From the NCBI GenBank assembly GCA_018648805.1, contig JABGQM010000034.1:1-45663 (forward strand): DNA of 45,663 bases, given 5' to 3'. Below the pieces are notes generated by a model. It had not been told where the DNA came from. It saw nothing but the letters and a program-made list of their open reading frames with translations, and ran no database searches. Within the stretch, counting starts at the first letter, position 1, and each line of letters opens with the position of its first letter. The position numbers and the translations under genes are program-made. The DNA is from Verrucomicrobiota bacterium. Its GTDB lineage: Bacteria > Verrucomicrobiota > Kiritimatiellia > UBA8416 > JABMPJ01. Positions 8,569 to 16,393 of the stretch are shown here, in pieces.

Positions 8569-9131
8569 GCATCGACCCCAAAGCGCTGCAGCGCATGATG
8601 GATGCCTATGCGGATGGCCGCCTCGATGCGACCGAGATGTCTGCGCTGGTCGAGCATCTGCGCACCTCCGAAGCCGCGCGCGAGCACCTGGCCGTCGTGG
8701 CTGTGGCGGAGCGACTCCTGCGTGCTGCGGGGCAGGGGGGGGTGCCGGTCGACCGTATCATGGCGCATGTGGCGGAGGCGGGCGGAGCCGGACCTCGCGC
8801 CCGCGGTGTGAGCCGTGCGCGTGACCGGAAGGCGCCGCACAGGCGCTTGTGGCCATGGTGCTTACTGGGGGCGCTGGCCGTGGCGGCCGTGGCGGCCGGG
8901 CTTTGGTACCAGGGGCGCCAGGCGGAGCGCGCGGTGCCGCCGATGGGCGATGGATCGGACGAGCCCGGGTTTGTTCCTCCGCCCCGGATCGAGACGGTTG
9001 CCCCGCCCTCACGCGCGGTCCCCCCGGATGAAACGGCCATCCCGGGCGGGCGCACCCCACCGATGACGCACACGGAGGCCCGAAAGCCGCCCCACCCGCC
9101 CGTGATTGTGACCAAGATCAAGGAGGAGTAG
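8565..9131 (+). CDS. Membrane anti-sigma-like protein with Pro-rich tail
   Basis: 188 residues. The N-terminal cytosolic part (1-70: MMDAYADGRLDATEMSALVE, then LRTSEAAREHLA) resembles the helical sigma-binding domain of anti-sigma factors but lacks the zinc-finger HX3CX2C motif. A transmembrane helix lies at about 95-114 (WCLLGALAVAAVAAGLW). The outer segment 128-188 is rich in Pro and is paralogous to the secreted peptide at 11841-12098, about 34 of 61 positions being identical, and the similarity is clear at DNA level up to the stop (GTGACCAAG...TAGGGC). The GTG start overlaps the sigma stop. Role inferred from position: it holds the sigma factor until a signal at the tail is sensed. Confidence 0.65.
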   Translation: MSIDPKALQRMMDAYADGRLDATEMSALVEHLRTSEAAREHLAVVAVAERLLRAAGQGGVPVDRIMAHVAEAGGAGPRARGVSRARDRKAPHRRLWPWCLLGALAVAAVAAGLWYQGRQAERAVPPMGDGSDEPGFVPPPRIETVAPPSRAVPPDETAIPGGRTPPMTHTEARKPPHPPVIVTKIKEE

Positions 9132-9203
9132 GGCTTTTCCCGCGTTTCGCTTGGCCCTCTTGAATAGCTGTGATACACAGAGCTAACTGGAATTGGGGTT
9201 GGA

Positions 9204-9395
9204 ATGTCCTCTGTCGCTAATCTTGACTCGCTATCGGCTCATCTATGGGGATCCGCGAATATCCTTCGGGGCCCAGTGGATGCTGCGGACTTCAAGACGT
9301 ATATCTTTCCTCTCCTCTTCTTTAAGCGTCTTTCGGACGTCAATGGACGAGCTATTCAAGACCTTGGAAACGTCCTGTGCCGTGGAGGGGAATAA
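9204..9395 (+). pseudogene. hsdM fragment (type I methyltransferase N-terminus)
   Basis: 63 codons match only the very start of type I restriction-modification DNA methyltransferases: LWGSANILRGPVDAADFKTY followed by IFPLLFFKRLSDV. A full HsdM is about 500 residues; after SDV the frame changes character and stops at once, with the next ATG directly adjoining the stop. The catalytic N-terminal-amino methylase motifs (NPPF/Y) are absent, so this is a decayed or internally deleted hsdM. Its good start and leader remain, and it may serve as a leader cistron for the two genes behind it. Confidence 0.85.
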
Positions 9396-10031
9396 ATGAC
9401 CAAGAGCGGAAAACTGACCATCCTTGTATCGTCTACCGTGTATGGGATAGAGGAGCTTCTGGATCGTGTCTACACGCTGCTGACCGGTTTCGGGTACGAA
9501 GTCTGGATGTCGCATGCCGGCACCGTGCAGACATACTCGAGCCGCACAGCTTTTGACAATTGCCTCGAGGCCGTAGAGAAGTGTGACCTCTTTCTGGGCA
9601 TCATTACGCCGCAGTATGGGAGCGGTCAGGACAAGGACTCCCCTAACGAACCGTCCATCACCCACCAGGAGATCCAGAAAGCCATCCAAATGCAGAAGCC
9701 ACGATGGCTTCTTGCTCACGACCACGTTGTCTACACGTGGTCTTTGCTCAAGAGTCTCGGATTTGAAGGCAAGGACGGTCGGCAGAAGTTGAAACTCAAG
9801 AAGTCCCCTATTCTTGATGACCTTCGTGTGCTCGACGTCTATGAAGAGGCCATCGTTGACGGAGTGCCCCTGGCCGAACGAGAGGGCAACTGGGTACAGA
9901 ATTTCTACTCCACCGAGGATGGGTCGCGATTCGTCGCTGCTCAGTTTTTCCGCTATCAGGAGGTGGCACAATTCATCAGGGAGAACTTCGAGAGCGGCTC
10001 ACCGCTACCGCTTGAAGGAGGGAAATCATGA
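9396..10031 (+). CDS. DUF4062 domain protein
   Basis: 211 residues. The N-terminal half (LTILVSSTVYGIEELLDRVY, then FGYEVWMSHAG and CDLFLGIITPQYGSG) is the DUF4062 fold, a Rossmann-like TIR/nucleotide-binding relative often found among type I restriction genes and in defence islands. No catalytic function is established for it. The C-terminal part (about 150-211) is helical with no domain I recognise. It follows the hsdM stub with no gap and overlaps the next gene by 4 bases (ATGA), so the two intact genes form one unit. Confidence 0.8.
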   Translation: MTKSGKLTILVSSTVYGIEELLDRVYTLLTGFGYEVWMSHAGTVQTYSSRTAFDNCLEAVEKCDLFLGIITPQYGSGQDKDSPNEPSITHQEIQKAIQMQKPRWLLAHDHVVYTWSLLKSLGFEGKDGRQKLKLKKSPILDDLRVLDVYEEAIVDGVPLAEREGNWVQNFYSTEDGSRFVAAQFFRYQEVAQFIRENFESGSPLPLEGGKS

Positions 10032-11581
10032 AGCTTGAGCAGATCAGCGAACTTCTTTCCCTCGGTGAAGGGCAACGCATCGAATTCAAGTCCAATATGA
10101 AGAACTCGGCCGCCCTTGGCCGTGTTATATGCGGTTTTCTGAACTCTGCCGGCGGCTATCTCATATGTGGCATTGGTGACCGTGGTGGCATTCTCGGCGT
10201 TGAGGCGTCTGACTCCACACTCGCAGAGTTGGAGAAGAAACTGCATGAGGGGATCTCCCCCAAGGCACTTGTTTCCGTGCAAGTTCAGGAACTGACAGGT
10301 AAATCAGTTGTCGTGATTGAAGTGCCCGCCGGAAAAGATGTGCCCTACGCCTTCCGGAATACTATCTATGTTCGATCCGGGGAAGCGACCCGGGCGGCCG
10401 ATCCCGAGACAATCCGGGATATCGTCATGCGCCGTGAAATCGAGCCTGAACGCTGGGAGCGGCGCTTCTCTGTTGCCGACATGGAAAGCGATGTGGACTT
10501 AGAGGAAGTCCATGCCGCCGTGGTCGATTCCCAAAAGGTGCGTCGCGCCTTCTTCCGCGATAATTCTGATCCGACCAAGGTGCTGGAGGATTTCTCAGCG
10601 GCAAAGTATGGTCGACTGACGAACGGTGGTGACGTTCTGTTTGCCGCCAACCCCGCCCTCCGGCTCCCCCAGATCCGCATCAGGGCTATGCGATACAACT
10701 CCGACAAGGCGGGTAGCACCTACAGGGATATGAAGTCCTTCGAAGGCCCACTGCAGGTGATATTCGAAGATGCCTACTCCTTCATTGTGCGCAACACCCC
10801 CTCGGTTTCCCGATTCATCAAGGGCAGCCCAAAGCGGGAGGACTCCCCGCTCTACCCCGAGGATGCCGTGCGCGAGGCTTTGATCAACGCTCTGGCTCAT
10901 CGTAATTACAGCGCGTCCTCCGGCGGTGTGGCCATCCACATCTTTCCTCGACGCCTCGAAATCTGGAACTCCGGCCCCCTCCTGGAGGGCGTGACTACCG
11001 AAAGCCTCGCGAAAGGTCACATCTCCGTGCTGCGGAACCCGGATATAGCACATGCCCTGTACCTGCGTGGATTCATGGAGAAGGCTGGGCGGGGCAGTGT
11101 GCTCATGATTCGGCAGTGCCTGGATAATGACCTCGTTGCTCCAGAATGGAAGTCCGACAAGGTGCTCGGCGTGACGGTCACTTTCCACGCACCAGAGGGC
11201 ACGCCCCAAGCCGAGGCCTATGACGGGGCCCATGAGCCCATGACGAGCGGACAAGTCACCGCACAAGTTGTGGAAGAGGGCAAGCACCTTGTGGACAAGG
11301 AGGTGCGGCAGTTGGCGTCAAAGCTTGAGGACATTACCGCACAAGTCACCGCACAAGTCGCCGCACAAGTCATGCTCTTCTGCAAGGAGCCGCGAGGGGC
11401 GCGGGAGATTATGGGCGTTGTGGACCTGAAACATTGGAAAACCTTTCAGGTGAACTACCTGAGGCCGTTGCTCGAATCCGGCCTGATCGAGATGACCATT
11501 CCAGAGAAGCGCCGCAGCAGCAAACAGAAGTATCGCCTGACCACCAAGGGGCGTGATGTGTTGAGAGAGGTGGGGGCGTGA
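10028..11581 (+). CDS. AlbA_2/HATPase Schlafen-like regulator
   Basis: 517 residues. Residues about 8-125 are an AlbA_2 (Schlafen-type) domain: EGQRIEFKSNMKNSAALGRV, then ICGFLNSAGGYLICGIGDRG. Residues about 275-370 are the ATP-binding HATPase_c_4-like module (YPEDAVREALINALAHRNYS, then RLEIWNSGPL and LRGFMEKAGRGS). About 413-453 contains repeated TAQV words (VTAQVVEEG, ITAQVTAQVAAQV), seen in many members, and the C-terminus is a winged-helix domain. This family (COG2865) is annotated as transcriptional regulators and commonly rides in type I restriction loci as here. Whether it acts in defence or only regulates is unknown. Confidence 0.85.
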   Translation: MKLEQISELLSLGEGQRIEFKSNMKNSAALGRVICGFLNSAGGYLICGIGDRGGILGVEASDSTLAELEKKLHEGISPKALVSVQVQELTGKSVVVIEVPAGKDVPYAFRNTIYVRSGEATRAADPETIRDIVMRREIEPERWERRFSVADMESDVDLEEVHAAVVDSQKVRRAFFRDNSDPTKVLEDFSAAKYGRLTNGGDVLFAANPALRLPQIRIRAMRYNSDKAGSTYRDMKSFEGPLQVIFEDAYSFIVRNTPSVSRFIKGSPKREDSPLYPEDAVREALINALAHRNYSASSGGVAIHIFPRRLEIWNSGPLLEGVTTESLAKGHISVLRNPDIAHALYLRGFMEKAGRGSVLMIRQCLDNDLVAPEWKSDKVLGVTVTFHAPEGTPQAEAYDGAHEPMTSGQVTAQVVEEGKHLVDKEVRQLASKLEDITAQVTAQVAAQVMLFCKEPRGAREIMGVVDLKHWKTFQVNYLRPLLESGLIEMTIPEKRRSSKQKYRLTTKGRDVLREVGA

Positions 11582-11659
11582 CCCAGTGGAGCGATGCTGC
11601 CACGCATGGCCGGTGTGGACCAGGAATTTGTTGACGTTTCTGGCTGTTAAGCTCGTTCA

Positions 11660-11679
11660 CCCACGAGCAAGCTCGTGGG
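11660..11679. terminator. Perfect hairpin after the defence remnant
   Basis: CCCACGAGC and GCTCGTGGG are perfect complements around a two-base centre (a 4-nt loop after fraying). It lies 80 bases downstream of the AlbA_2 gene. No T run follows, so it could be a Rho-assisted stop or an RNA-stability hairpin. A second weaker hairpin (TCGCGC/GCGCGA) lies near 11709-11725. Nothing else is seen between 11582 and 11840. Confidence 0.4.
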
Positions 11680-11840
11680 GGTCTCGGAGTTGGCTGTCGT
11701 CAAGTGCGTCGCGCCTTCAGCGCGAAGAATTCATTTTCTTTGTAACCTTCCCCTGTGGGGCGACATTAGGCTTGTGAAATGGGGGATCATGCCCCTAGAC
11801 TGTAAGTGTCCTCAGTAGAAGGACAGAGCAACGGGAGAGT

Positions 11841-12098
11841 ATGATGCAAAAGAAACATATAGTACCCCTTCTGGCCGCGACCCTATGTGCGGGAACCGTG
11901 TTGGCCGCTGGCGATGGATCGACTGAACCCGGGTTTGTTTCCCCGCCGCGGGCCAAGAAGCTTCCCCCCGCGCCTCCGCGTACGGCCTCCTCGGCTGAAA
12001 CGTTCATCCCGGGTGGATGCACGACGCCGATGGCACGCACGGAAGCCAAGAAGCCGCCCAAACCGCCTGTGCTTGTGACCAAGCTCAAGGACAAGTAG
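11841..12098 (+). CDS. Small secreted Pro-rich peptide, paralogue of anti-sigma tail
   Basis: 85 residues: a Sec signal peptide (1-23, KKHIVPLLAATLCAGTVLAA) and a 62-residue mature part. The mature part matches residues 128-188 of the membrane protein at 8565-9131: shared blocks are GDGS-EPGFV, PPR, ET-IPGG, PM, TEA-KPP-PPV and VTK-K. It contains a single Cys (60), in GGCTTP, where the paralogue has Arg. Similar wobble-position changes and the same TAG-GGC ending indicate a true duplication. No known family is recognised. It might be a free ligand or competitor for whatever senses the anti-sigma tail, or a modified peptide; both are inference. A hairpin followed by TTTTT (about 12174-12206) lies after it. 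Confidence 0.65.
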   Translation: MMQKKHIVPLLAATLCAGTVLAAGDGSTEPGFVSPPRAKKLPPAPPRTASSAETFIPGGCTTPMARTEAKKPPKPPVLVTKLKDK

Positions 12099-12219
12099 GG
12101 CGTTTCGCTCGCTATGTCGTGTTGCACGCCTGTCGAACGGGGTCTCCCGAGCGTCGGGCGTGTGTTGTTTTAAGGGGCCGTCTTTCGGGCGGCCTGAACG
12201 GTTTTTCGGAGGTGTTGCC

Positions 12220-13578
12220 GTGACCCGATCCGGGTATTGCTGGTCTGCCGCACTACTCCTCTGTGGCCTCGCGCTTGCGATGCTGCGTCCCCCGCTCAGC
12301 CAGGCCCAGTCCGCCAAAGAGGTCTATGGCTCCGATATCTACTGGAACGCCACGCCCAACGATGTCAACAACCTGCTCAAGAATCTGCAGGAGCTCTCGG
12401 ACATCAATTACAACATGGACCTGCGATATCTGAAGGATATCTCGCCCGACCCCGAGAAGAACCCGGTCCTCTTCCGCAGTGGCCACTACAATTTCTCCTA
12501 TACGCCCCGCGAGCGCCAGAGGCTGCGCGAGTTTCTGCTGAGCGGCGGCATGATCGTCTACAACACCGGTCTGGGCTCGGCCCCGTTCTACCGCTCGGTC
12601 ATCCGCGAGTTGAAGGAGATCTTTCCCGAACAGCCCATTCAGCGGCTCACGTCGGACCACCCGATCTTCCACTCCTACTATGACGTCGACCGGGTGTCCT
12701 ACAGCCAGGGGGTTCGCGATGCCGGCTTCAAGGGCAATGAACCGTGGTTCGATGCGATCGAAATCAATTGCCGCGTCGTGGCCCTCGTATCACGCTGGGG
12801 GATGGCCGTGGGATGGCAGGACTCCGTGAAGGACGAGTACCAGGCCTACGCGCCGGAGTCGGCCCTCAAGCTGGGCATGAACATCTTCTCGTATGCGAGT
12901 GCCATGCGGGCCTGGGCTAAGAACGCGGCCTACGCCATGAAGTTTATCGACAAGGAGGAATCGTCGTCCGATAAGGTCTCCCTCGTGCAGGTCGTTTACG
13001 ACGGGGTGTGGAAGACCCGTCATGTCGGACTCTCGGTGCTGCTGCACACCTTCAACCAGCGCACCGAGGTGCCGGTGAAGTTCAAGGTGCGCGAGATGCG
13101 TCTGACCAACCCTGACATCTTCAATGCGCCCCTGATCTATCTGACCGGACATGAGCATTTCGAGCTGTCCGCCAAAGAAATCCTGCAACTGCGCCAGTAC
13201 CTTGAAAACGGCGGCTTCCTGCTGGGCGAGGCCTGCTGTGGGCGCAAGGGATTCGATAGGGCGTTTCGACAGCTCATGAAAATGACGCTTCCGGGTCAGC
13301 CGTTGCAGGCGGTCGCCCCAACGTCGCCGCTCTACCAGTATCCGCACGCGATCAAGACGCTCAGCGTGACGCCCACCCTGGCGCGCGACCTGGGACGCGC
13401 GGCCCTGCCGCCCATGGCCGAGGGAATCACGATCAACGGCAATGTGGCGGTGGTTTACAGCCGGATCGGACTGGCCGGAGGCTGGGAGATGTGTCAGAGT
13501 CCCTATGCGCGCGGGTATGGTGATATTGGATGCGTCAAGCTGGGGCATAATATCCTGATGTATGCCATGACGCAGTAG
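12220..13578 (+). CDS. Secreted protein with tandem DUF4159 domains
   Basis: 452 residues from the GTG at 12220, which has a Shine-Dalgarno (CGGAGGTG, 12208-12215) and gives a proper signal peptide (SAALLLCGLALAML...SQAQS); the frame extends to 12160 but without support. Two DUF4159 units follow: NPVLFRSGHYNFSYTPRERQ (first) and APLIYLTGHEHFELSAKEIL (second) align, as do FLLSGGMIVYNTGLG and YLENGGFLLGEACCG, with SDHPIFHSYY against TSPLYQYPHA. DUF4159 is a class-I glutamine-amidotransferase-like fold without an obvious catalytic triad, usually found with MoxR/VWA operons. First gene of the envelope operon running to 30491. Confidence 0.85.
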   Translation: MTRSGYCWSAALLLCGLALAMLRPPLSQAQSAKEVYGSDIYWNATPNDVNNLLKNLQELSDINYNMDLRYLKDISPDPEKNPVLFRSGHYNFSYTPRERQRLREFLLSGGMIVYNTGLGSAPFYRSVIRELKEIFPEQPIQRLTSDHPIFHSYYDVDRVSYSQGVRDAGFKGNEPWFDAIEINCRVVALVSRWGMAVGWQDSVKDEYQAYAPESALKLGMNIFSYASAMRAWAKNAAYAMKFIDKEESSSDKVSLVQVVYDGVWKTRHVGLSVLLHTFNQRTEVPVKFKVREMRLTNPDIFNAPLIYLTGHEHFELSAKEILQLRQYLENGGFLLGEACCGRKGFDRAFRQLMKMTLPGQPLQAVAPTSPLYQYPHAIKTLSVTPTLARDLGRAALPPMAEGITINGNVAVVYSRIGLAGGWEMCQSPYARGYGDIGCVKLGHNILMYAMTQ

Positions 13579-13606
13579 GTGGGGGCGGCTGAGGACATGA
13601 CTGATT

Positions 13607-13895
13607 CTTGTATCGGAATGTTGTTGATGACTAACACGTCTCGACTAAGCAGTTGGACTAAGCGTAACCAAGTAAGCGTGTCGACGAGGTGTAGGACTAA
13701 GAGTGCGACAAAGTGTGCGCTTCCTCCGTCGCTCTGCGAGCTATGGAGGACAAGCCGCGCGCTCTCTACACTTCGTCCCACACTTTATCGCACACTTAAA
13801 CCCACACTTACTTGGTTACGCTTAATCGACCTGCTTAATCGATCATCAGCTTGGCAGGTGACCACAGGTCACCCACAGATTCTGCGGAAGACCCT
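13607..13895. repeat. 12-mer-word palindrome, copy B, with REP-like loop
   Basis: Left arm about 13629-13718, right arm about 13770-13844; the core is TTAAGCGTAACCAAGTAAG-type on the left (with CTAAGCG) and TTACTTGGTTACGCTTAA on the right. The loop holds a REP-like palindrome (13722-13753, CCTCCGTCGCTCTGCGAGC then TATGGAGGACAAG). The box ACCCACAGATTCTGCGGAAG (13871-13890, continuing ACCCT) closes the element. CTTGTATCGG at 13607 opens it as in copies C and F. Copies B and C are nearly identical over about 230 bases. It fills the gap between the DUF4159 gene and the next gene. Confidence 0.88.
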
Positions 13896-13902
13896 TAAAA
13901 CA

Positions 13903-14562
13903 GTGCAAATTTGGGTCGCTGCGGCACTGATCCTGGGCACCGCGGCATTGCCGGCGATGGCCAAGACGTCCAACGGCAACGACTTCGCGCTCTACTATAT
14001 CGAGGCCCGCACGGACTTGGAGCGTAAAGAGTTGCTCGATGAAGCGAGGGGGCGGCCGCACTTCTTCCGCTACCTGCAGATCATGGAGATCGAGAAGGGC
14101 GCGAAGGACGGCCGGTCGTTCATTGCCATTCGGGCGTTTGAGCCGGCGTCCTACATGGATGTGAAATTCTATGTGAGCAAGCGCGTCTCGCTCTCGAAGC
14201 TGAGTGAGGCACCGGTGTCGACTCTCGGTGACGCCATCGCGGTGACGGGGGTGATCAAGAGCGTGGCCGACAACACGATTACACTCAGTCCCGTGATCGT
14301 GCGACACAAGGACCGCCTGAGTCCCAAGCGCGGCAAGGAGCTGCTCTGCGAGGTCGATCCGGGCGCCACGTTCTACTCCTACACGGGCGGCAAGAAGGCC
14401 GTCAGCCTGACCTTCAAGGATCGCGATCTGCTGCAGCACCGCGACCGCGTGCTCGCCAAGGGCGGCAAGCAGGGCTGGGCCGATTTTCTGACCGTCGAGC
14501 TGGCCAAGCGTCAGAAGGTGCGCGCGGCCGAGGCCAAGGCGTATAAGGCACGGCAGCCATGA
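13903..14562 (+). CDS. Secreted protein of unknown function
   Basis: 219 residues if started at GTG 13903. The open frame runs back to 13579 but only through repeat copy B. The N-terminus (VQIWVAAALILGTAALPAMA) is a signal-peptide-like stretch, though without the usual basic residues, so the native start may have been changed by the repeat. The repeat's closing box GCGGAAGACCC may act as Shine-Dalgarno. The mature part (ELLDEARGRPHFFRYLQIME, then DVKFYVSKRVSLSKL, IAVTGVIKSVADNTITLSPV) has a beta-rich OB- or SH3-like look; no family is recognised. Its stop overlaps the next start (ATGA). Confidence 0.6.
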   Translation: MQIWVAAALILGTAALPAMAKTSNGNDFALYYIEARTDLERKELLDEARGRPHFFRYLQIMEIEKGAKDGRSFIAIRAFEPASYMDVKFYVSKRVSLSKLSEAPVSTLGDAIAVTGVIKSVADNTITLSPVIVRHKDRLSPKRGKELLCEVDPGATFYSYTGGKKAVSLTFKDRDLLQHRDRVLAKGGKQGWADFLTVELAKRQKVRAAEAKAYKARQP

Positions 14563-15431
14563 GCGTGGGGCCGCGCGGAGCGTTGCGCTGGACGGCTCTC
14601 CTGGTGGTGCTGCTGAGCGGCGCGCATCTGCCGCATGCCGCGGCGGCGGACGCCGCCGACGAACGGGCCTTCTTATCGCTCTGGAGCGTGCACCAGTCAG
14701 CGCCGCATGATCATGCCGCCGTGCTGGCGGCCTGCCAGACACTTAAGCAGACCCGGCCCGCGAGTGCCTTTGGCGGGGTGGCCGATACGCTGGCGGCCTG
14801 GCACCTACTCAAGCTCGGTCGCACAGATGCGGCTGTCACGATCCTCGAGACGCTGCAGCGCCGGCCGCAGGAGGCTGTGGCGCAGGGCGCTTACGAGGTG
14901 GCGGCGGGGTGGCTGACGAGGATCGACCGGACGCGTGTGCAGCAGGCCCTGAAGTTCTACTATCGTCGCGAGATCGGCTATCCCTCCACGCTTGCCGCAC
15001 TGACGGACTACGCGCCGCTGCCGGCGACGATCACTTTCCGCGCGGCGGATCGCTGGGGCCTGCGCTGGGACTACCGCCTCGTGGGCTATAAGCGTCTGAG
15101 CGGTCTGCTCAACCAGAAGTACACGCTGCGCTCCCAGAAGCTCGGTAGCGGGTCTGATCTTGAACAGGCCCTGGCGCGGCCCTACGGGGAGCAGATCACG
15201 GGCCGCATGCTGCGCATCCGGTCGAACGTACCCGGACGGGAGGTCGTCGAAATGGAGATCGCGTTGCCTGCCGCGGCGGACGAAGGCGCGTCGCCGCGCC
15301 GGCGGAAGGTGGTCGGCAGCGTGAATACATGGACCGAGGATCTCTTCGTTGCCTACGTGGGCCGGCAGTTCATCCTGGTGTGCGACCGGTCGCACTGGAA
15401 GGTGTATCCCAAACCCGGAACGCGGAGGTAA
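14559..15431 (+). CDS. Secreted protein with helical repeats
   Basis: 290 residues with a signal peptide (about 1-29: RWTALLVVLLSGAHLPHAAA). Residues about 45-130 look like TPR-type helices (ACQTLKQTRPASAFGGVADT, HLLKLGRTDAAVTILETLQR); the rest (YPSTLAALTDYAPLPATITF, then WDYRLVGYKRLSG) resembles the pilin-like pseudo-substrate segment often seen in PVC-group secreted proteins. I do not recognise a defined family. It is coupled to the gene before it (ATGA) and ends 3 bases before the DUF58 gene, so it belongs to the MoxR envelope operon. Confidence 0.7.
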   Translation: MSVGPRGALRWTALLVVLLSGAHLPHAAAADAADERAFLSLWSVHQSAPHDHAAVLAACQTLKQTRPASAFGGVADTLAAWHLLKLGRTDAAVTILETLQRRPQEAVAQGAYEVAAGWLTRIDRTRVQQALKFYYRREIGYPSTLAALTDYAPLPATITFRAADRWGLRWDYRLVGYKRLSGLLNQKYTLRSQKLGSGSDLEQALARPYGEQITGRMLRIRSNVPGREVVEMEIALPAAADEGASPRRRKVVGSVNTWTEDLFVAYVGRQFILVCDRSHWKVYPKPGTRR

Positions 15432-15434
15432 CGT

Positions 15435-16379
15435 GTGAGCCGCAGCGCCCAGAACAAACGCGCGCCACAGGCGCCCCCTGCCGTGCAGGGCACGGCTGCG
15501 TTTCTGAGTCCGGAGGAGATGCATAAGCTGAACCGGCTGGTGCTGATGTCACGTTACGTGGTCGAAGGCAACCTGGCCGGTGCGCACCGCAGTCCCCTGC
15601 GCGGGCAGAGCTCTGAATTTGCCGATCACAAGGCCTATGGGGTGGGGGACGATCCCAAGAATATCGACTGGAAGGTCCTCGGACGGACCGACAAGTACTA
15701 CGTCAAGCGCTTCGAAGACGAAACCAACCTGCGCGTTTATATCGCCCTCGACCGCAGTGGTTCAATGGCCTACGGCAGCGGGAGTGTGACCAAGTATGCG
15801 TATGCGTGCCGCCTCGCGGCGGCGCTGGCCTACGTGGTCATCAAGGCGCGGGATTCGGTGGGGCTCTTTCTCTACTCGGAGCGTGTCGACCTTGCCATGG
15901 AGGCGCGCAATTCGTTCCGCCACCTTAACGATATGTTGACGCGACTGCAGACGTTTGAACCCGAATCGACGACCAATATTGCCGAGGCCCTCCATCAGAT
16001 TGCCGGCTCGGTACGGCACCGCGCGCTGGTTATCGTGATCTCCGATCTTCTGGGCGATGAGGACGCCATCGCGCATGCCCTGGCGCATTTTCGCAAGCGC
16101 AATCACGACGTGATCGTCCTGCAGGTGCTGGACCCCATGGAGCTGGACCTGGCCTTCAAGAAACCATGTGATTTCGAGGATCTTGAAACGGACGCGCGGG
16201 TCAGCGTGAACCCGCGCGCGTTGCGCAAGGCCTATAGTGAGGTGTTCCGTGCTTTTATCGACCAGTATCGCCAAGCCTGTGCCGGGATGAAGATCGACTA
16301 CCGCATCGCGCGCACCGACCAGCCGTTCGATGACTTTATCCGCGCCTATATGAGCGAACGCCAACGACTCTCAAGGTAA
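15435..16379 (+). CDS. DUF58 protein (MoxR-associated)
   Basis: 314 residues. Typical DUF58 block at about 69-118: YGVGDDPKNIDWKVLGRTDK followed by YYVKRFEDETNLRVYIALDR, and a von Willebrand-type MIDAS DRSGS at 106-110. Earlier SPLRGQSSEFADHKAYGVGD is also diagnostic. DUF58 proteins lie next to MoxR AAA ATPases and are thought to be chaperoned substrates or adaptors that recruit metal-binding VWA proteins; biochemical roles remain poorly known. GTG start three bases after the previous stop. Confidence 0.92.
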   Translation: MSRSAQNKRAPQAPPAVQGTAAFLSPEEMHKLNRLVLMSRYVVEGNLAGAHRSPLRGQSSEFADHKAYGVGDDPKNIDWKVLGRTDKYYVKRFEDETNLRVYIALDRSGSMAYGSGSVTKYAYACRLAAALAYVVIKARDSVGLFLYSERVDLAMEARNSFRHLNDMLTRLQTFEPESTTNIAEALHQIAGSVRHRALVIVISDLLGDEDAIAHALAHFRKRNHDVIVLQVLDPMELDLAFKKPCDFEDLETDARVSVNPRALRKAYSEVFRAFIDQYRQACAGMKIDYRIARTDQPFDDFIRAYMSERQRLSR

Positions 16380-16393
16380 ACGAACCGCAAGCC

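Noticed and set aside
13579..13902. N-terminal extension of the gene at 13903 (108 codons)
   Set aside because: It is entirely repeat copy B translated; the signal-peptide-like segment begins only at about 13903.
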